From assembly GCF_002234595.1 (NCBI RefSeq), contig NZ_NMUL01000012.1, forward strand, positions 1 to 64,000: a stretch of 64,000 nt of DNA, read 5' to 3'. Positions 17,145-24,782 of the stretch are shown here, piece by piece. A model generated the notes under the pieces. It was not told where the DNA came from and did no database searches. It saw only the letters and a list, made by a program, of their open reading frames with translations. Source of the DNA: Amycolatopsis vastitatis. Its GTDB lineage: Bacteria > Actinomycetota > Actinomycetes > Mycobacteriales > Pseudonocardiaceae. Position numbers and translations under genes: made by a program. The first letter of the stretch is position 1. Every line of letters starts with the position of its first letter.

Positions 17145-18008
17145 CTACTGCTTGACGCTGCCCGCGCTCAGGCCCGATTGCCAGAACCGTTGCATGAGCA
17201 GGAAAGCGACGACTAGGGGGATGATGGTGAGCAACGACCCGGTGAGGACCAGGTTGAAGATCGGCTGGGCGCCGGCGCCGTTGGCCTGGGCGCTCCACTG
17301 GTTGAGCCCGACGGTGAGCGGGTACCACTTCGGTTCGCTGAGCATGATCAGCGGCAGGAAGTAGTTGTTCCACGTCTGCACCATCGTGAACAGCGTGACC
17401 GTGATGATCCCGGGGACCAGCTGGCGCAGCGTCACGGTGAGGAAGATCCGGATCTCGCCGGCGCCGTCGATCCGCGCCGCTTCCAGCAGCTCGTCGGGGA
17501 TGGCGTCGGCGGCGTAGACCCAGATCAGGTACAGGCCGAACGGGCTGATCAGCGACGGGATGATGACCGCCAGCGGCGTGTTGGTCAGCCCGAGCTTGCT
17601 GAACATCAGGAACGTCGGCACGGCCAGCGCCGTCGGCGGCACGGCCACGGCCCCGAGCACGACGGCGAACACCGCGCGGCGGCCGGGGAAGCGGTACTTG
17701 GCCAGCCCGTAGCCCGCCGCCGTCGCGAGGATCGTCGCGCCACCGGCGCCGACCACGACGTACAGCAGGGTGTTCCCCAGCCAGCGGAAGAAGATCCCGT
17801 CGTTGTAGGTGAACGTCTTGCCGATGTTGTCGAACAGGGCGAACGAGTCACCGAAGGACAGGCCCGAGGTCGAGAACAGCGCCGGCTGGGTCTTGCTCGC
17901 GTTGATCACCAGCCACACCAGCGGAACCAGGGTGTAGAGCAGGTACAGCGCCATGAAGCCGGTGAGGACACGCGACTTGCGGGGGTTGGTCACCGAGAAC
18001 GTGGCCAC
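17145..18008 (-). CDS. ABC sugar transporter permease (MalG-type)
   Basis: The 287-residue inner-membrane protein has about six helices and the cytoplasmic EAA loop LLEAARIDGAGEIRIF, where the ATPase docks. It is the second permease, starting one nucleotide after the MalF-type gene. It forms the translocation pore with that partner. No ATPase gene is in the operon, so it should use a shared MsiK-type ATPase encoded elsewhere. Confidence 0.94.
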   Translation of the reverse strand: MATFSVTNPRKSRVLTGFMALYLLYTLVPLVWLVINASKTQPALFSTSGLSFGDSFALFDNIGKTFTYNDGIFFRWLGNTLLYVVVGAGGATILATAAGYGLAKYRFPGRRAVFAVVLGAVAVPPTALAVPTFLMFSKLGLTNTPLAVIIPSLISPFGLYLIWVYAADAIPDELLEAARIDGAGEIRIFLTVTLRQLVPGIITVTLFTMVQTWNNYFLPLIMLSEPKWYPLTVGLNQWSAQANGAGAQPIFNLVLTGSLLTIIPLVVAFLLMQRFWQSGLSAGSVKQ

Positions 18009-18009
18009 G

Positions 18010-18936
18010 TCACATCTCCTTCCGGGAGCCGCGCAGCTGCACGACGTACGCGATGACCGCGGTGATCACGCCCATCACGATCGCGACGGCGGCGGAGTAG
18101 TTGTATTGCTGCCCGTTGAAGGAAAGGTTGTAGGCGTACATGTTCGGCGTGTAGTTGGTGACGATCATGTTCGGCACCAGGTTGCGCATGATGTTCGGCT
18201 CGTTGAACAGCTGGAAGCTGCCGATGATCGAGAAGATCGTCGCGACCACGATGGCACCCCGGATCGCGGGGAGCTTGACGGACCGGATCGTGCGGAACGT
18301 GCCGGCGCCGTCGATCGCGGCCGCCTCGAACAGCTCCTTGGGGATCACCTTCAGCGCGGAGTAGAAGATGAGCATGTTGTAGCCCACGAACTCCCACGTG
18401 ACGATGTTGCCGATCGACGTGAGCAGCCAGTTTTCCGACAACGGCTTCACCGAGGTGCCGAACAGGTGGTTCAGGTCGGCCGCCAGTCCGAAGTGGTCGC
18501 CGTAGATGAAGCCCCACATGAGCGCGGCGACCACGGCGGGGACCGCGTACGGCAGGAAGATCACGATCCGGAAGAAGCCGGCGCCGTGCAGCCGGGCGCT
18601 GTCGATGGCCAGTGCCGCGACCAGCGCGAGCGCCAGCATGATCGGCACCTGCACGGCGAGGAACACCAGCACCCGCCGGAAGGCGTCCCAGAACTTCGGG
18701 TCGCCGAACACCTGGAGGTAGTTGTCGGCGCCGACGAACACCGTGCCACCGAAGAAGGCCTGGTCACGGTAGAGGCTGAGCACGAACGCGTACACGACCG
18801 GTGCGATGAAGGTCAGCGCGAAGACCAGCATGAACGGGGCGACGAACAGCCAGCCCCGCCATTTCCGCCGCGGCCGGCGCGCTGCCGGCGCCGGACGGGA
18901 CGGCGCCGGGACGGGCGGAGCCGCTGTGGACGTCAT
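18010..18936 (-). CDS. ABC sugar transporter permease (MalF-type)
   Basis: The 308-residue protein has a Pro/Ala-rich, Arg-rich cytosolic N-terminus (residues 1-26) and then six helices. Its EAA loop reads LFEAAAIDGAGTFRTI. As first gene of the operon it lies directly behind the two LacI-type operators and the divergent repressor gene. Confidence 0.94.
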   Translation of the reverse strand: MTSTAAPPVPAPSRPAPAARRPRRKWRGWLFVAPFMLVFALTFIAPVVYAFVLSLYRDQAFFGGTVFVGADNYLQVFGDPKFWDAFRRVLVFLAVQVPIMLALALVAALAIDSARLHGAGFFRIVIFLPYAVPAVVAALMWGFIYGDHFGLAADLNHLFGTSVKPLSENWLLTSIGNIVTWEFVGYNMLIFYSALKVIPKELFEAAAIDGAGTFRTIRSVKLPAIRGAIVVATIFSIIGSFQLFNEPNIMRNLVPNMIVTNYTPNMYAYNLSFNGQQYNYSAAVAIVMGVITAVIAYVVQLRGSRKEM

Positions 18937-18981
18937 CGTCTCTCCGAGTGGTCATGCGGCCGGGTACTGGACCCGGCGAGA

Positions 18982-18995
18982 TGTTTACGTCAACA
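18982..18995. promoter_or_regulatory. LacI-type operator O1
   Basis: TGTTTACGTCAACA is a near-palindrome with the central CG typical of LacI/GalR operators. It is the inverted copy of O2, 34 bp away, and lies 46 bp upstream of the first permease gene. Confidence 0.8.
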
Positions 18996-19015
18996 TGGAC
19001 GGCCGCAGAGTAACT

Positions 19016-19029
19016 TGTTGACGTAAACA
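19016..19029. promoter_or_regulatory. LacI-type operator O2
   Basis: TGTTGACGTAAACA is the exact reverse complement of O1. It lies 24 bp before the repressor start, so one regulator could control both divergent transcripts, with dimers at each site. Confidence 0.8.
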
Positions 19030-19053
19030 TGTCCAGGACACCAAGGAGTGACC

Positions 19054-20103
19054 GTGCCGCGCCAGACAGCGACGTCGTCCGCATCCGGCCGCGCCTCCCG
19101 GCGGCGCGGGCCGTCGATGGCGGACGTGGCCCGCGAGGCGGGGGTGTCGGGTCAGACGGTCTCGCGCGTAGCAAACGGAAAGACGAACGTCGACGACGCC
19201 ACCCGCGAACGGGTCCTGGCGGCGATGCGCCGGGTCGGCTACCGGCCCAACAGCGCCGCCCGCGCCCTGCGCAACGGCAAGTTCCGCAGCATCGGCGTGA
19301 TCATCTCGGCGCTGCCGACGTTCGGGAACAGCCGCACGCTCGACGCCATCGCGGCGGCCGTCGTCGCGGAAGGGTTTTCGATCATCCTGATGCCGGTGAC
19401 GCGGCCGACCCAGGGCGAGGTCACCGGGGCGTTCAGCACGCTGAACGAACAGGCCGTCGACGGCGTCATCATCCTCATCGAGCAACACCAGCTTGACCAA
19501 AGCGAGATCGAACTGCCACAAGGGCTCCCGGTGGTCGTGATCGACTCCAGCGCCCGGTACGCGTACCCGGTCGTCGACAACGACCAGGCCGACGGCGCGG
19601 CCAGGGCGACCCGGCACCTGCTTTCGCTGGGGCACTCGACGGTTTGGCACATCGCGGGCCCGCCGCAGTCGTATTCGGCCGAGCGGCGCCGGAAGTCGTG
19701 GCAGGCCACTTTGGAGGCCGCGGGCCGCACGGTGCCGCCGGTGCTGGCCGGGGACTGGTCACCGGAGTCCGGCTACCAGGCGGGCCTCCGGCTGGCGGCC
19801 GACCCATCGGTGACAGCGGTGTTCGCGGCGAACGACCAGATGGCGCTGGGCCTGCTGCGCGCGTTGCACGAGACAGGCCGTCGCGTCCCGGAGGAGGTGA
19901 GCGTGGTCGGGTTCGACGACATGGAGGAGTCGGCCCACTTCTGGCCCCCGCTCACGACGATCCGCCAGTCGTTCGAAGCGGTGGGCCACCACGCGGTCGA
20001 AGCCCTGCTGGCGGAAATCGAAACAGGCGCCGAAGCGGGCGAGCCGGTGATCCTCCCGACCGAGCTGGTGATCCGTTCGAGCACGGCCCCACCCCCGGCC
20101 TGA
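19054..20103 (+). CDS. LacI-family repressor of the glycan operon
   Basis: The GTG start is placed 5 nt behind AAGGAG, giving 349 residues. The helix-turn-helix MADVAREAGVSGQTVSRVA lies near 22-40, with the hinge at ARALRNG. A periplasmic-binding-type sensor domain follows (VVGFDDMEESAHF near the C-terminus). It is divergent from the transport and glycosidase operon across two operators that fit its family, so it is the likely local repressor, relieved by a mono- or disaccharide. Confidence 0.93.
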   Translation: MPRQTATSSASGRASRRRGPSMADVAREAGVSGQTVSRVANGKTNVDDATRERVLAAMRRVGYRPNSAARALRNGKFRSIGVIISALPTFGNSRTLDAIAAAVVAEGFSIILMPVTRPTQGEVTGAFSTLNEQAVDGVIILIEQHQLDQSEIELPQGLPVVVIDSSARYAYPVVDNDQADGAARATRHLLSLGHSTVWHIAGPPQSYSAERRRKSWQATLEAAGRTVPPVLAGDWSPESGYQAGLRLAADPSVTAVFAANDQMALGLLRALHETGRRVPEEVSVVGFDDMEESAHFWPPLTTIRQSFEAVGHHAVEALLAEIETGAEAGEPVILPTELVIRSSTAPPPA

Positions 20104-20115
20104 CCGCGCAGCACC

Positions 20116-20261
20116 CGTGATTCAAGGGTCATCACACGTGATTGAGGAGCCAACTCGCGTGATTGGGGAGTCAACTCGCGTGATGTCGCTCCATGCCGCG
20201 TGTCGACCCTCCAATCACGCGTGTCGGCTCTCCAGTCACGTGTGATGACCCTTCGATCACG
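20116..20261. repeat. Composite inverted repeat of six ~21-bp units
   Basis: Three direct 21-bp units (20116-20136, 20137-20157, 20158-20178), each starting CGTGATT, are followed by ~20 nt of spacer. Three inverted units follow at 20199-20219, 20220-20240 and 20239-20261. Pairing is nested: the outer units both contain GGGTCATCACA, the middle ones GAGCC, the inner ones GGG/GAGTC. The RNA could fold as one stem of about 60 bp. It sits after lacI. Confidence 0.75.
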
Positions 20262-20380
20262 GGGTTCGTTTCACCGTGCGGAAGCGGGGGAAGTACTGGC
20301 CACCAAGCCAGGACGTCCGGTACCGCGAACGTCGCAGTGGCAGGGACCATTCGGCCCCGCGCCACGGAAACGAGGCCGTC

Positions 20381-20566
20381 ATGCTCGCCATTCTCGCCGC
20401 TGTGCTCTTCGGGCTCGCCCTGCTGATGGAGCTGGCCGGGTTCGGGCTCGGCCCGGTGATCACCACCGGGACGCTCACCACCGCCGGGTTCCTGTGCATC
20501 GCCCTGCACCTGGCCGGGATCGCCACCGACCGCTCGCGGTTCACCCGGCGGCGCCGTCGTCGCTGA
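20381..20566 (+). CDS. Small membrane protein, unknown
   Basis: The frame is 61 codons starting MLAILAAVLFGLALLMELAG. It has two hydrophobic segments (about 3-22 and 28-47) separated by GPVITTG, and a very basic tail (RRRRRR). It looks like a two-helix inner-membrane protein with the basic tail inside. Similar small proteins are common and unannotated in Pseudonocardiaceae. The upstream AACGAGG is a weak ribosome-binding site. Confidence 0.55.
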   Translation: MLAILAAVLFGLALLMELAGFGLGPVITTGTLTTAGFLCIALHLAGIATDRSRFTRRRRRR

Positions 20567-20570
20567 CGGC

Positions 20571-21206
20571 TCAGCTCGCCGCGGGCTCCAGCGCGCGTCG
20601 CAGCACCTGCGTGAACACTTCGGACGACTGGGCGCCCGCGACGCCGAACCGCCGGTCGATCACGAAGAACGGCACGCCGGTCGCCCCGAGCTCGCGGGCC
20701 TGCTCGCCGTCGGCCGCGACTTCGGCTTCGTACGCGTCCGACTCCAGCACGGACCGGGCTTCGCCGGCGTCGAGACCGGCCTCGGCGGCCAGCTCCACCA
20801 GCGAGTCGCGGTCGAACAGCGACCGCCGTTCGGTGAAGTAGGCGCGGTAGAACCGCTCGACGACGGCGTCGGCGAGCCCGCGGTCGGCGGCGAGGTGGAC
20901 CAGGCGGTGGCCGTCGACGGTGTTGCCCACATGGGCGCGGCCGAGGTGGTACTCGAGACCGTCGGCGGCGGCGCGCTCCTCCATCTGCGCCTGCATCGCG
21001 TCGGCCTCTTCCAGCGTCCGGCCGTACTTCTCGGCCAGCATTTCCCGCGTCGGCTGCGACGTCCCGCGCGGGAACGACGGGTCGAGCTGGAACGAGTGGT
21101 GCACCACCTCGACGTCGACGCCGAGTTCGGCCACCGCCCGTTCGAAGCGGCGTTTGCCGAGATAGCACCAAGGACAGACCAGATCGGACCAGATGTCGAT
21201 ACGCAC
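20571..21206 (-). CDS. DsbA-family (FrnE-like) thiol oxidoreductase
   Basis: The GTG start gives 211 residues beginning VRIDIWSDLVCPWC, with the CPWC active site at 11-14 as usual for cytosolic FrnE/2-hydroxychromene-isomerase-like DsbA proteins; longer upstream frames add non-conserved sequence. VPFFVIDRRFGVAGAQ near 175-190 contains the cis-Pro loop. It probably handles disulfide or glutathione-like (mycothiol) chemistry. No strong Shine-Dalgarno is visible. It follows the quinone-reductase-like gene on the same strand with a 62-nt gap. Confidence 0.88.
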   Translation of the reverse strand: MRIDIWSDLVCPWCYLGKRRFERAVAELGVDVEVVHHSFQLDPSFPRGTSQPTREMLAEKYGRTLEEADAMQAQMEERAAADGLEYHLGRAHVGNTVDGHRLVHLAADRGLADAVVERFYRAYFTERRSLFDRDSLVELAAEAGLDAGEARSVLESDAYEAEVAADGEQARELGATGVPFFVIDRRFGVAGAQSSEVFTQVLRRALEPAAS

Positions 21207-21268
21207 GAAACCCACGCTAACCGAAAGGGTGGCGCGCACTTCAAGGTAACCGGCGGCGACCTGCGGGA

Positions 21269-22234
21269 TCACAGCGTGACGACGACTTTTCCCTTGGCGT
21301 GCCCGGCTTCCTGGTACGCGATCGCCGCGCGCAGGTCGTCGAACGGGTAGCTCCGGTCGACGACCGGCGTGAGCGCTCCGCGCTCGGCCAGGGCGGTCAG
21401 CTCGCCGAGCACCGCCTTCTTGTCCCGGCAGCCCACCGCGTCCGCGAGCACGGCCCGCCGCCGCGCGAACGGCCCGGCGGCCAGCGCGGCGAACGCGTGC
21501 CCGGCGGGCTGCAGCCAGCGTCCGGCCGGGCCGCCGACCACGACGAACGTGCCCGTCCGGGCCACCACCCGGCGGCAGGCCGGGAGCGACCGGCTGCCCG
21601 CGATGTCCAGGACGAAGTCGTAACGCCGACCACTGCGTGTGAAGTCCGCCGACCGGTAGTCGACGACGTGCTCCGCGCCGAGTGAACGGGCAAGGTCACC
21701 GTTCGCCGCGCTGCAGACGGCGTCGACCCGGGCTCCGAGCGCCTTCGCCAGCTGGACGGCGAAGGTACCGACGCCGCCGGAAGCGCCGTTGACGAGGACC
21801 CGCTGCCCGGCTTCGACCCCGCGCAGGGCGAGCAGCGCGGTGACGGCCGCCATCGGCATCGCCGCCGCCTGCTCATGGGTGAGGTTCACCGGCATGGGCG
21901 CCAGGAGGTCCTCCCGGACGCAGACGTATTCCGCGTAGGCGCCGTTCGGCAGCAACGCGTAGACGTCGTCACCGGGCCGGAAGCGTGTCCCGGCCGTCTC
22001 GACCCGGCCGGCCAGGTCACAGCCGAGAATCCCGGCCTTCGGGCGTAGACCGAACCCGCCGGGCATCAGCCGCGCGACGTACGGCTCGCCTCTCATGAAG
22101 TGCCAGTCGTACGGGTTGACGGAGGTGGCCCGCACCCGGACCAGCACCTCGCCGTCGGCGGGCGCCGGGTCGGGCACGTCCTCGAAGCTCAGGCTCTCCG
22201 CCGGGCCGTACACACGCTGGACCAGGGCTTTCAT
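21269..22234 (-). CDS. NAD(P)-dependent MDR oxidoreductase (quinone reductase-like)
   Basis: This 321-residue zinc-free medium-chain dehydrogenase has a GroES-like N-terminus (VRVRATSVNPYDWHFMRGE), the NADP Rossmann motif VNGASGGVGTFAVQLAK, and the terminal HAKGKVVV found in RTN4IP1/YhdH-like quinone reductases. It likely reduces quinones or enones. It is divergent from a TetR gene, with two CTTAC-N3-GTAAG operators between its start and its promoter, so it is probably induced by electrophiles through that regulator. Confidence 0.9.
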   Translation of the reverse strand: MKALVQRVYGPAESLSFEDVPDPAPADGEVLVRVRATSVNPYDWHFMRGEPYVARLMPGGFGLRPKAGILGCDLAGRVETAGTRFRPGDDVYALLPNGAYAEYVCVREDLLAPMPVNLTHEQAAAMPMAAVTALLALRGVEAGQRVLVNGASGGVGTFAVQLAKALGARVDAVCSAANGDLARSLGAEHVVDYRSADFTRSGRRYDFVLDIAGSRSLPACRRVVARTGTFVVVGGPAGRWLQPAGHAFAALAAGPFARRRAVLADAVGCRDKKAVLGELTALAERGALTPVVDRSYPFDDLRAAIAYQEAGHAKGKVVVTL

Positions 22235-22249
22235 GGCGCCTCCACGATT

Positions 22250-22276
22250 CTTACAGCGTAAGTCTTACACCGTAAG
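22250..22276. promoter_or_regulatory. Tandem TetR operators CTTAC-N3-GTAAG
   Basis: Two 13-bp palindromes, CTTACAGCGTAAG and CTTACACCGTAAG, are separated by one base, in the divergent region between the oxidoreductase and tetR genes. A weaker third copy, CTTAC-N3-GTACG, lies at about 22309-22321 next to the tetR start. Confidence 0.8.
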
Positions 22277-22329
22277 GTAGCTGCGGGACGCCGGCCGGTC
22301 AAGCACGTCTTACGTTGTACGATCCGGAG

Positions 22330-22989
22330 GTGACCACGGAAGCGCGGATTCCGCTGAGCCGCGAGCGCGTGCTGCGGGCGGCGGTCGAACTCGCCGACGA
22401 GCACGGCCTGCGCGCCCTCACGATGCGCCGCCTCGCCGAGGAGCTCGGCGCCGAAGCGATGTCGCTCTACTACCACGTGGCCAAGAAGGAAGACGTGCTC
22501 GACGGCATCGTCGACGTCGTGGCCCAGGAGATCAACGAAGCCGTCGCCCGCCTGGACTCCGGCGCGGACTGGAAGCAGGCCGTGCGGCGGCGGATCCTCA
22601 CCGCGCGCGAGGTGTTCCTCCGGCACCGCTGGGCGCCGGAGCTGTTCGAGACGAGGTCGTCGACCAGCCTCGCGGTCCTGCGCCACTACGACACGCTCGT
22701 CGGGCTGATGCGGGACGGCGGGTTCTCCTACGACCTGATCCACCACGCGCTGCACGCGCTGGGCAGCCGCGCGCTCGGCTTCACCCAGGAACTGTTCGAC
22801 CCGAGCGCGAACCAGCAGGCCGAGGTGCCGCCGGAGCTGGCCGCCGAGCTGCCGAACCTAGTGGGCATGCTCGGCGAGATCGCCCACGACGACCCGGACT
22901 CGACCCTCGGCTGGTGCGACGACCAGGCGGAGTTCGAGTTCGGCCTCGACGTGATCCTCGACGGCCTGGACCGGCTGCGGGGGCGGTAG
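22330..22989 (+). CDS. TetR-family regulator of the adjacent oxidoreductase
   Basis: The GTG start gives 219 residues beginning VTTEARIPLSRERVLRAAVE; an in-frame TTG five codons upstream is possible. No spaced Shine-Dalgarno precedes the GTG, so the mRNA may be leaderless. The helix-turn-helix (ALTMRRLAEELGAEAMSLYY) is at about 30-50, and the C-terminal domain is of the TetR_C_1 kind. The divergent gene and the CTTAC-N3-GTAAG sites define a local repressor circuit. Confidence 0.9.
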   Translation: MTTEARIPLSRERVLRAAVELADEHGLRALTMRRLAEELGAEAMSLYYHVAKKEDVLDGIVDVVAQEINEAVARLDSGADWKQAVRRRILTAREVFLRHRWAPELFETRSSTSLAVLRHYDTLVGLMRDGGFSYDLIHHALHALGSRALGFTQELFDPSANQQAEVPPELAAELPNLVGMLGEIAHDDPDSTLGWCDDQAEFEFGLDVILDGLDRLRGR

Positions 22990-23034
22990 TCCACCCGCTG
23001 GGACACCCCTGCTCGCCCGGGCAGAATCGGCACC

Positions 23035-24027
23035 GTGTCACGACCACTGCGGAAGCTCGGCTTCCTGACGATCGGCCTGTTCGACGCGGACGACCCGCGC
23101 CGGGGCCACGAGTCGACGCTGGAGATCATCGAACTCGGCGAGCGGCTCGGCTTCGACAGCGCCTGGGTGCGGCACCGGCACCTGCAGTACGGCATCTCGT
23201 CGCCGGTCGCGGTGCTGGCCGCCGCGTCGCAGCGGACCAGCCGGATCGAGCTCGGCACGGCGGTGATCCCGCTCGGCTGGGAGAACCCGCTGCGGCTGGC
23301 CGAAGACCTCGCCACGGTCGACCTGCTTTCGGGCGGACGGCTCAACCCGGGGATCAGCGTCGGCCCGCCGATGCGCTGGGACGAGGTCAAGCACGCCCTC
23401 TACCCGGACACCGCCGACGCCGAAGACTTCGGCTACGAACGCGTCCGGCGGCTGCTGGACTTCGTGCGCGGTGAACCGGCGACGGAGTTCAACGGCACCG
23501 AAGGCTTCGAGGTGTTCTCCGACCGGGTGCAGCCGCAGGCGCCCGGGCTCGGCGACCGCCTCTGGTACGGCGGGGCGAGCCTGCGCTCGGCGGAGTGGGC
23601 GGGCGAGCACCGGATGAACTTCCTGACCAGCAGCGTGGTCAAGGCCGAAGGGGACAGCACGGACTTCGCCGCGATCCAGCTCTCGCACATCCGGACGTTC
23701 CGCGAGCACCACCCCGCCGGACGCATCTCGCAGGGCCTGGTCGTGATTCCCACCGACAGCGCCACGCCGGAACAGCGGGCGAAATACGAGACCTACGCCG
23801 AAAAACGGCTTCCCCGCACCACCGAACCCCAGGGCCCGGCCCGGCTGCTGTTCTCCCCCGACTTCGTCGGCACGTCCGCGGAAATCGCCGATCGGCTGCA
23901 CGGGCACGCGGCGTTCCGCGAGATCGACGAGGTGGCTTTCGCCCTGCCGTTCACCTTCGAACACGAAGACTACGTGCAGATCCTCACCGACATCGCGGAA
24001 CACCTCGGCCCACTGCTGGGGCGCTGA
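23035..24027 (+). CDS. LLM-class flavin-dependent oxidoreductase
   Basis: The 330-residue luciferase-like monooxygenase fold starts with GTG. Landmarks are KLGFLTIGLFD, ELGTAVIPLGWENPLRLAED and DLLSGGRLNPGISVG. It uses FMN or F420. The substrate is unknown. It abuts the convergent fasciclin gene with no spacer between the two stop codons, so no terminator can lie between them. Confidence 0.88.
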   Translation: MSRPLRKLGFLTIGLFDADDPRRGHESTLEIIELGERLGFDSAWVRHRHLQYGISSPVAVLAAASQRTSRIELGTAVIPLGWENPLRLAEDLATVDLLSGGRLNPGISVGPPMRWDEVKHALYPDTADAEDFGYERVRRLLDFVRGEPATEFNGTEGFEVFSDRVQPQAPGLGDRLWYGGASLRSAEWAGEHRMNFLTSSVVKAEGDSTDFAAIQLSHIRTFREHHPAGRISQGLVVIPTDSATPEQRAKYETYAEKRLPRTTEPQGPARLLFSPDFVGTSAEIADRLHGHAAFREIDEVAFALPFTFEHEDYVQILTDIAEHLGPLLGR

Positions 24028-24690
24028 CTACTTGTTGGTGCCCGGCGTCAGCACCTTGTCGATCACGAAGACCGTGGCGTTCTTCGTGGGGATGTTGCCG
24101 CACAGGATCTTCGCGCCGTTGACCGTCATGTTCTCGCCCGAACCCTCGATCTTCACCGGCCCGCCGGCGGTGTTCAGCGTGTCGAGCGAGCCCGCGGCGG
24201 CGAGACCCTTGGCGTCGTAGCGCTTGCCGACGACGTGGTACTGCAGGATCGGCGCCAGCTCGGCGGGCTTGCCCGCGAGCTCGGCGAACTTGGCGTCGCC
24301 CAGCGCGGCGAACGCCGGGTCGGCCGGCGCGAAGACCGTGATGGCCTCCTGGCTGTTCAGCGTGTCGACCAGGTTGGTGGCCTTGACCGCCGCCACCAGC
24401 TTGGTCAGCAGCGGGTTCGTCGACGCGGCCGAGGCGACCGGCTGCGGGCCCATCGAGTCCAGCGAACCGGGCGCGGACCCCTGCGGCAGCTGCGAACAGG
24501 CCGGGCCGAAGACGTCGGCGTTGGTGGTCACGCCGTTGCCGGCACCGGAGGCCATGCTGGAGGTCGGCGCGGGTGGCGTCATCGAGCTGCCGGAACTACC
24601 CGGCGAAGCGGTGTCGCTGCCGCTGCACGCGGTCAGCGAAAGCGCGGCGACGGCGGCGACGCCGATTCCGGCGACACGGAGCTTGGTCAC
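24028..24690 (-). CDS. Fasciclin (FAS1) domain lipoprotein, MPT70/MPT83-like
   Basis: The GTG start has GGGAG 8 nt upstream and gives 220 residues; an ATG five codons earlier is the alternative. A lipoprotein signal ends at LTAC near residue 20, followed by a Ser/Pro/Gly linker. One FAS1 domain spans ~80-218 (LVDTLNSQEAITVFAPADPAF ... VFVIDKVLTPG). In Mycobacterium tuberculosis such proteins are the main targets of SigK. Here the gene follows sigK, rskA and the molybdopterin oxidoreductase, with a SigK-like promoter in its own leader. Confidence 0.9.
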   Translation of the reverse strand: MTKLRVAGIGVAAVAALSLTACSGSDTASPGSSGSSMTPPAPTSSMASGAGNGVTTNADVFGPACSQLPQGSAPGSLDSMGPQPVASAASTNPLLTKLVAAVKATNLVDTLNSQEAITVFAPADPAFAALGDAKFAELAGKPAELAPILQYHVVGKRYDAKGLAAAGSLDTLNTAGGPVKIEGSGENMTVNGAKILCGNIPTKNATVFVIDKVLTPGTNK

Positions 24691-24734
24691 GAAAATCACT
24701 CCCATAAGCGGCTGATAATTGCTTCTTACCCTGG

Positions 24735-24761
24735 ATTCGGAACCCCCGCGAAAGCGGATTG
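24735..24761 (-). promoter_or_regulatory. SigK-like promoter of the fasciclin gene
   Basis: Read on the minus strand: CAATCC, 15 nt, CCGAAT. Mycobacterial SigK promoters use CCATCC and CCGAAT. The -10 word lies about 45 nt before the GTG start. One base differs at -35, and I am unsure of the allowed spacer. Confidence 0.5.
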
Positions 24762-24782
24762 CCGCCATTCGGGTGATCCGGG

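Noticed and set aside
20116..20261. Repeats considered as a CRISPR array
   Set aside because: Units are contiguous with no unique spacers, half are inverted, and no cas gene is nearby.
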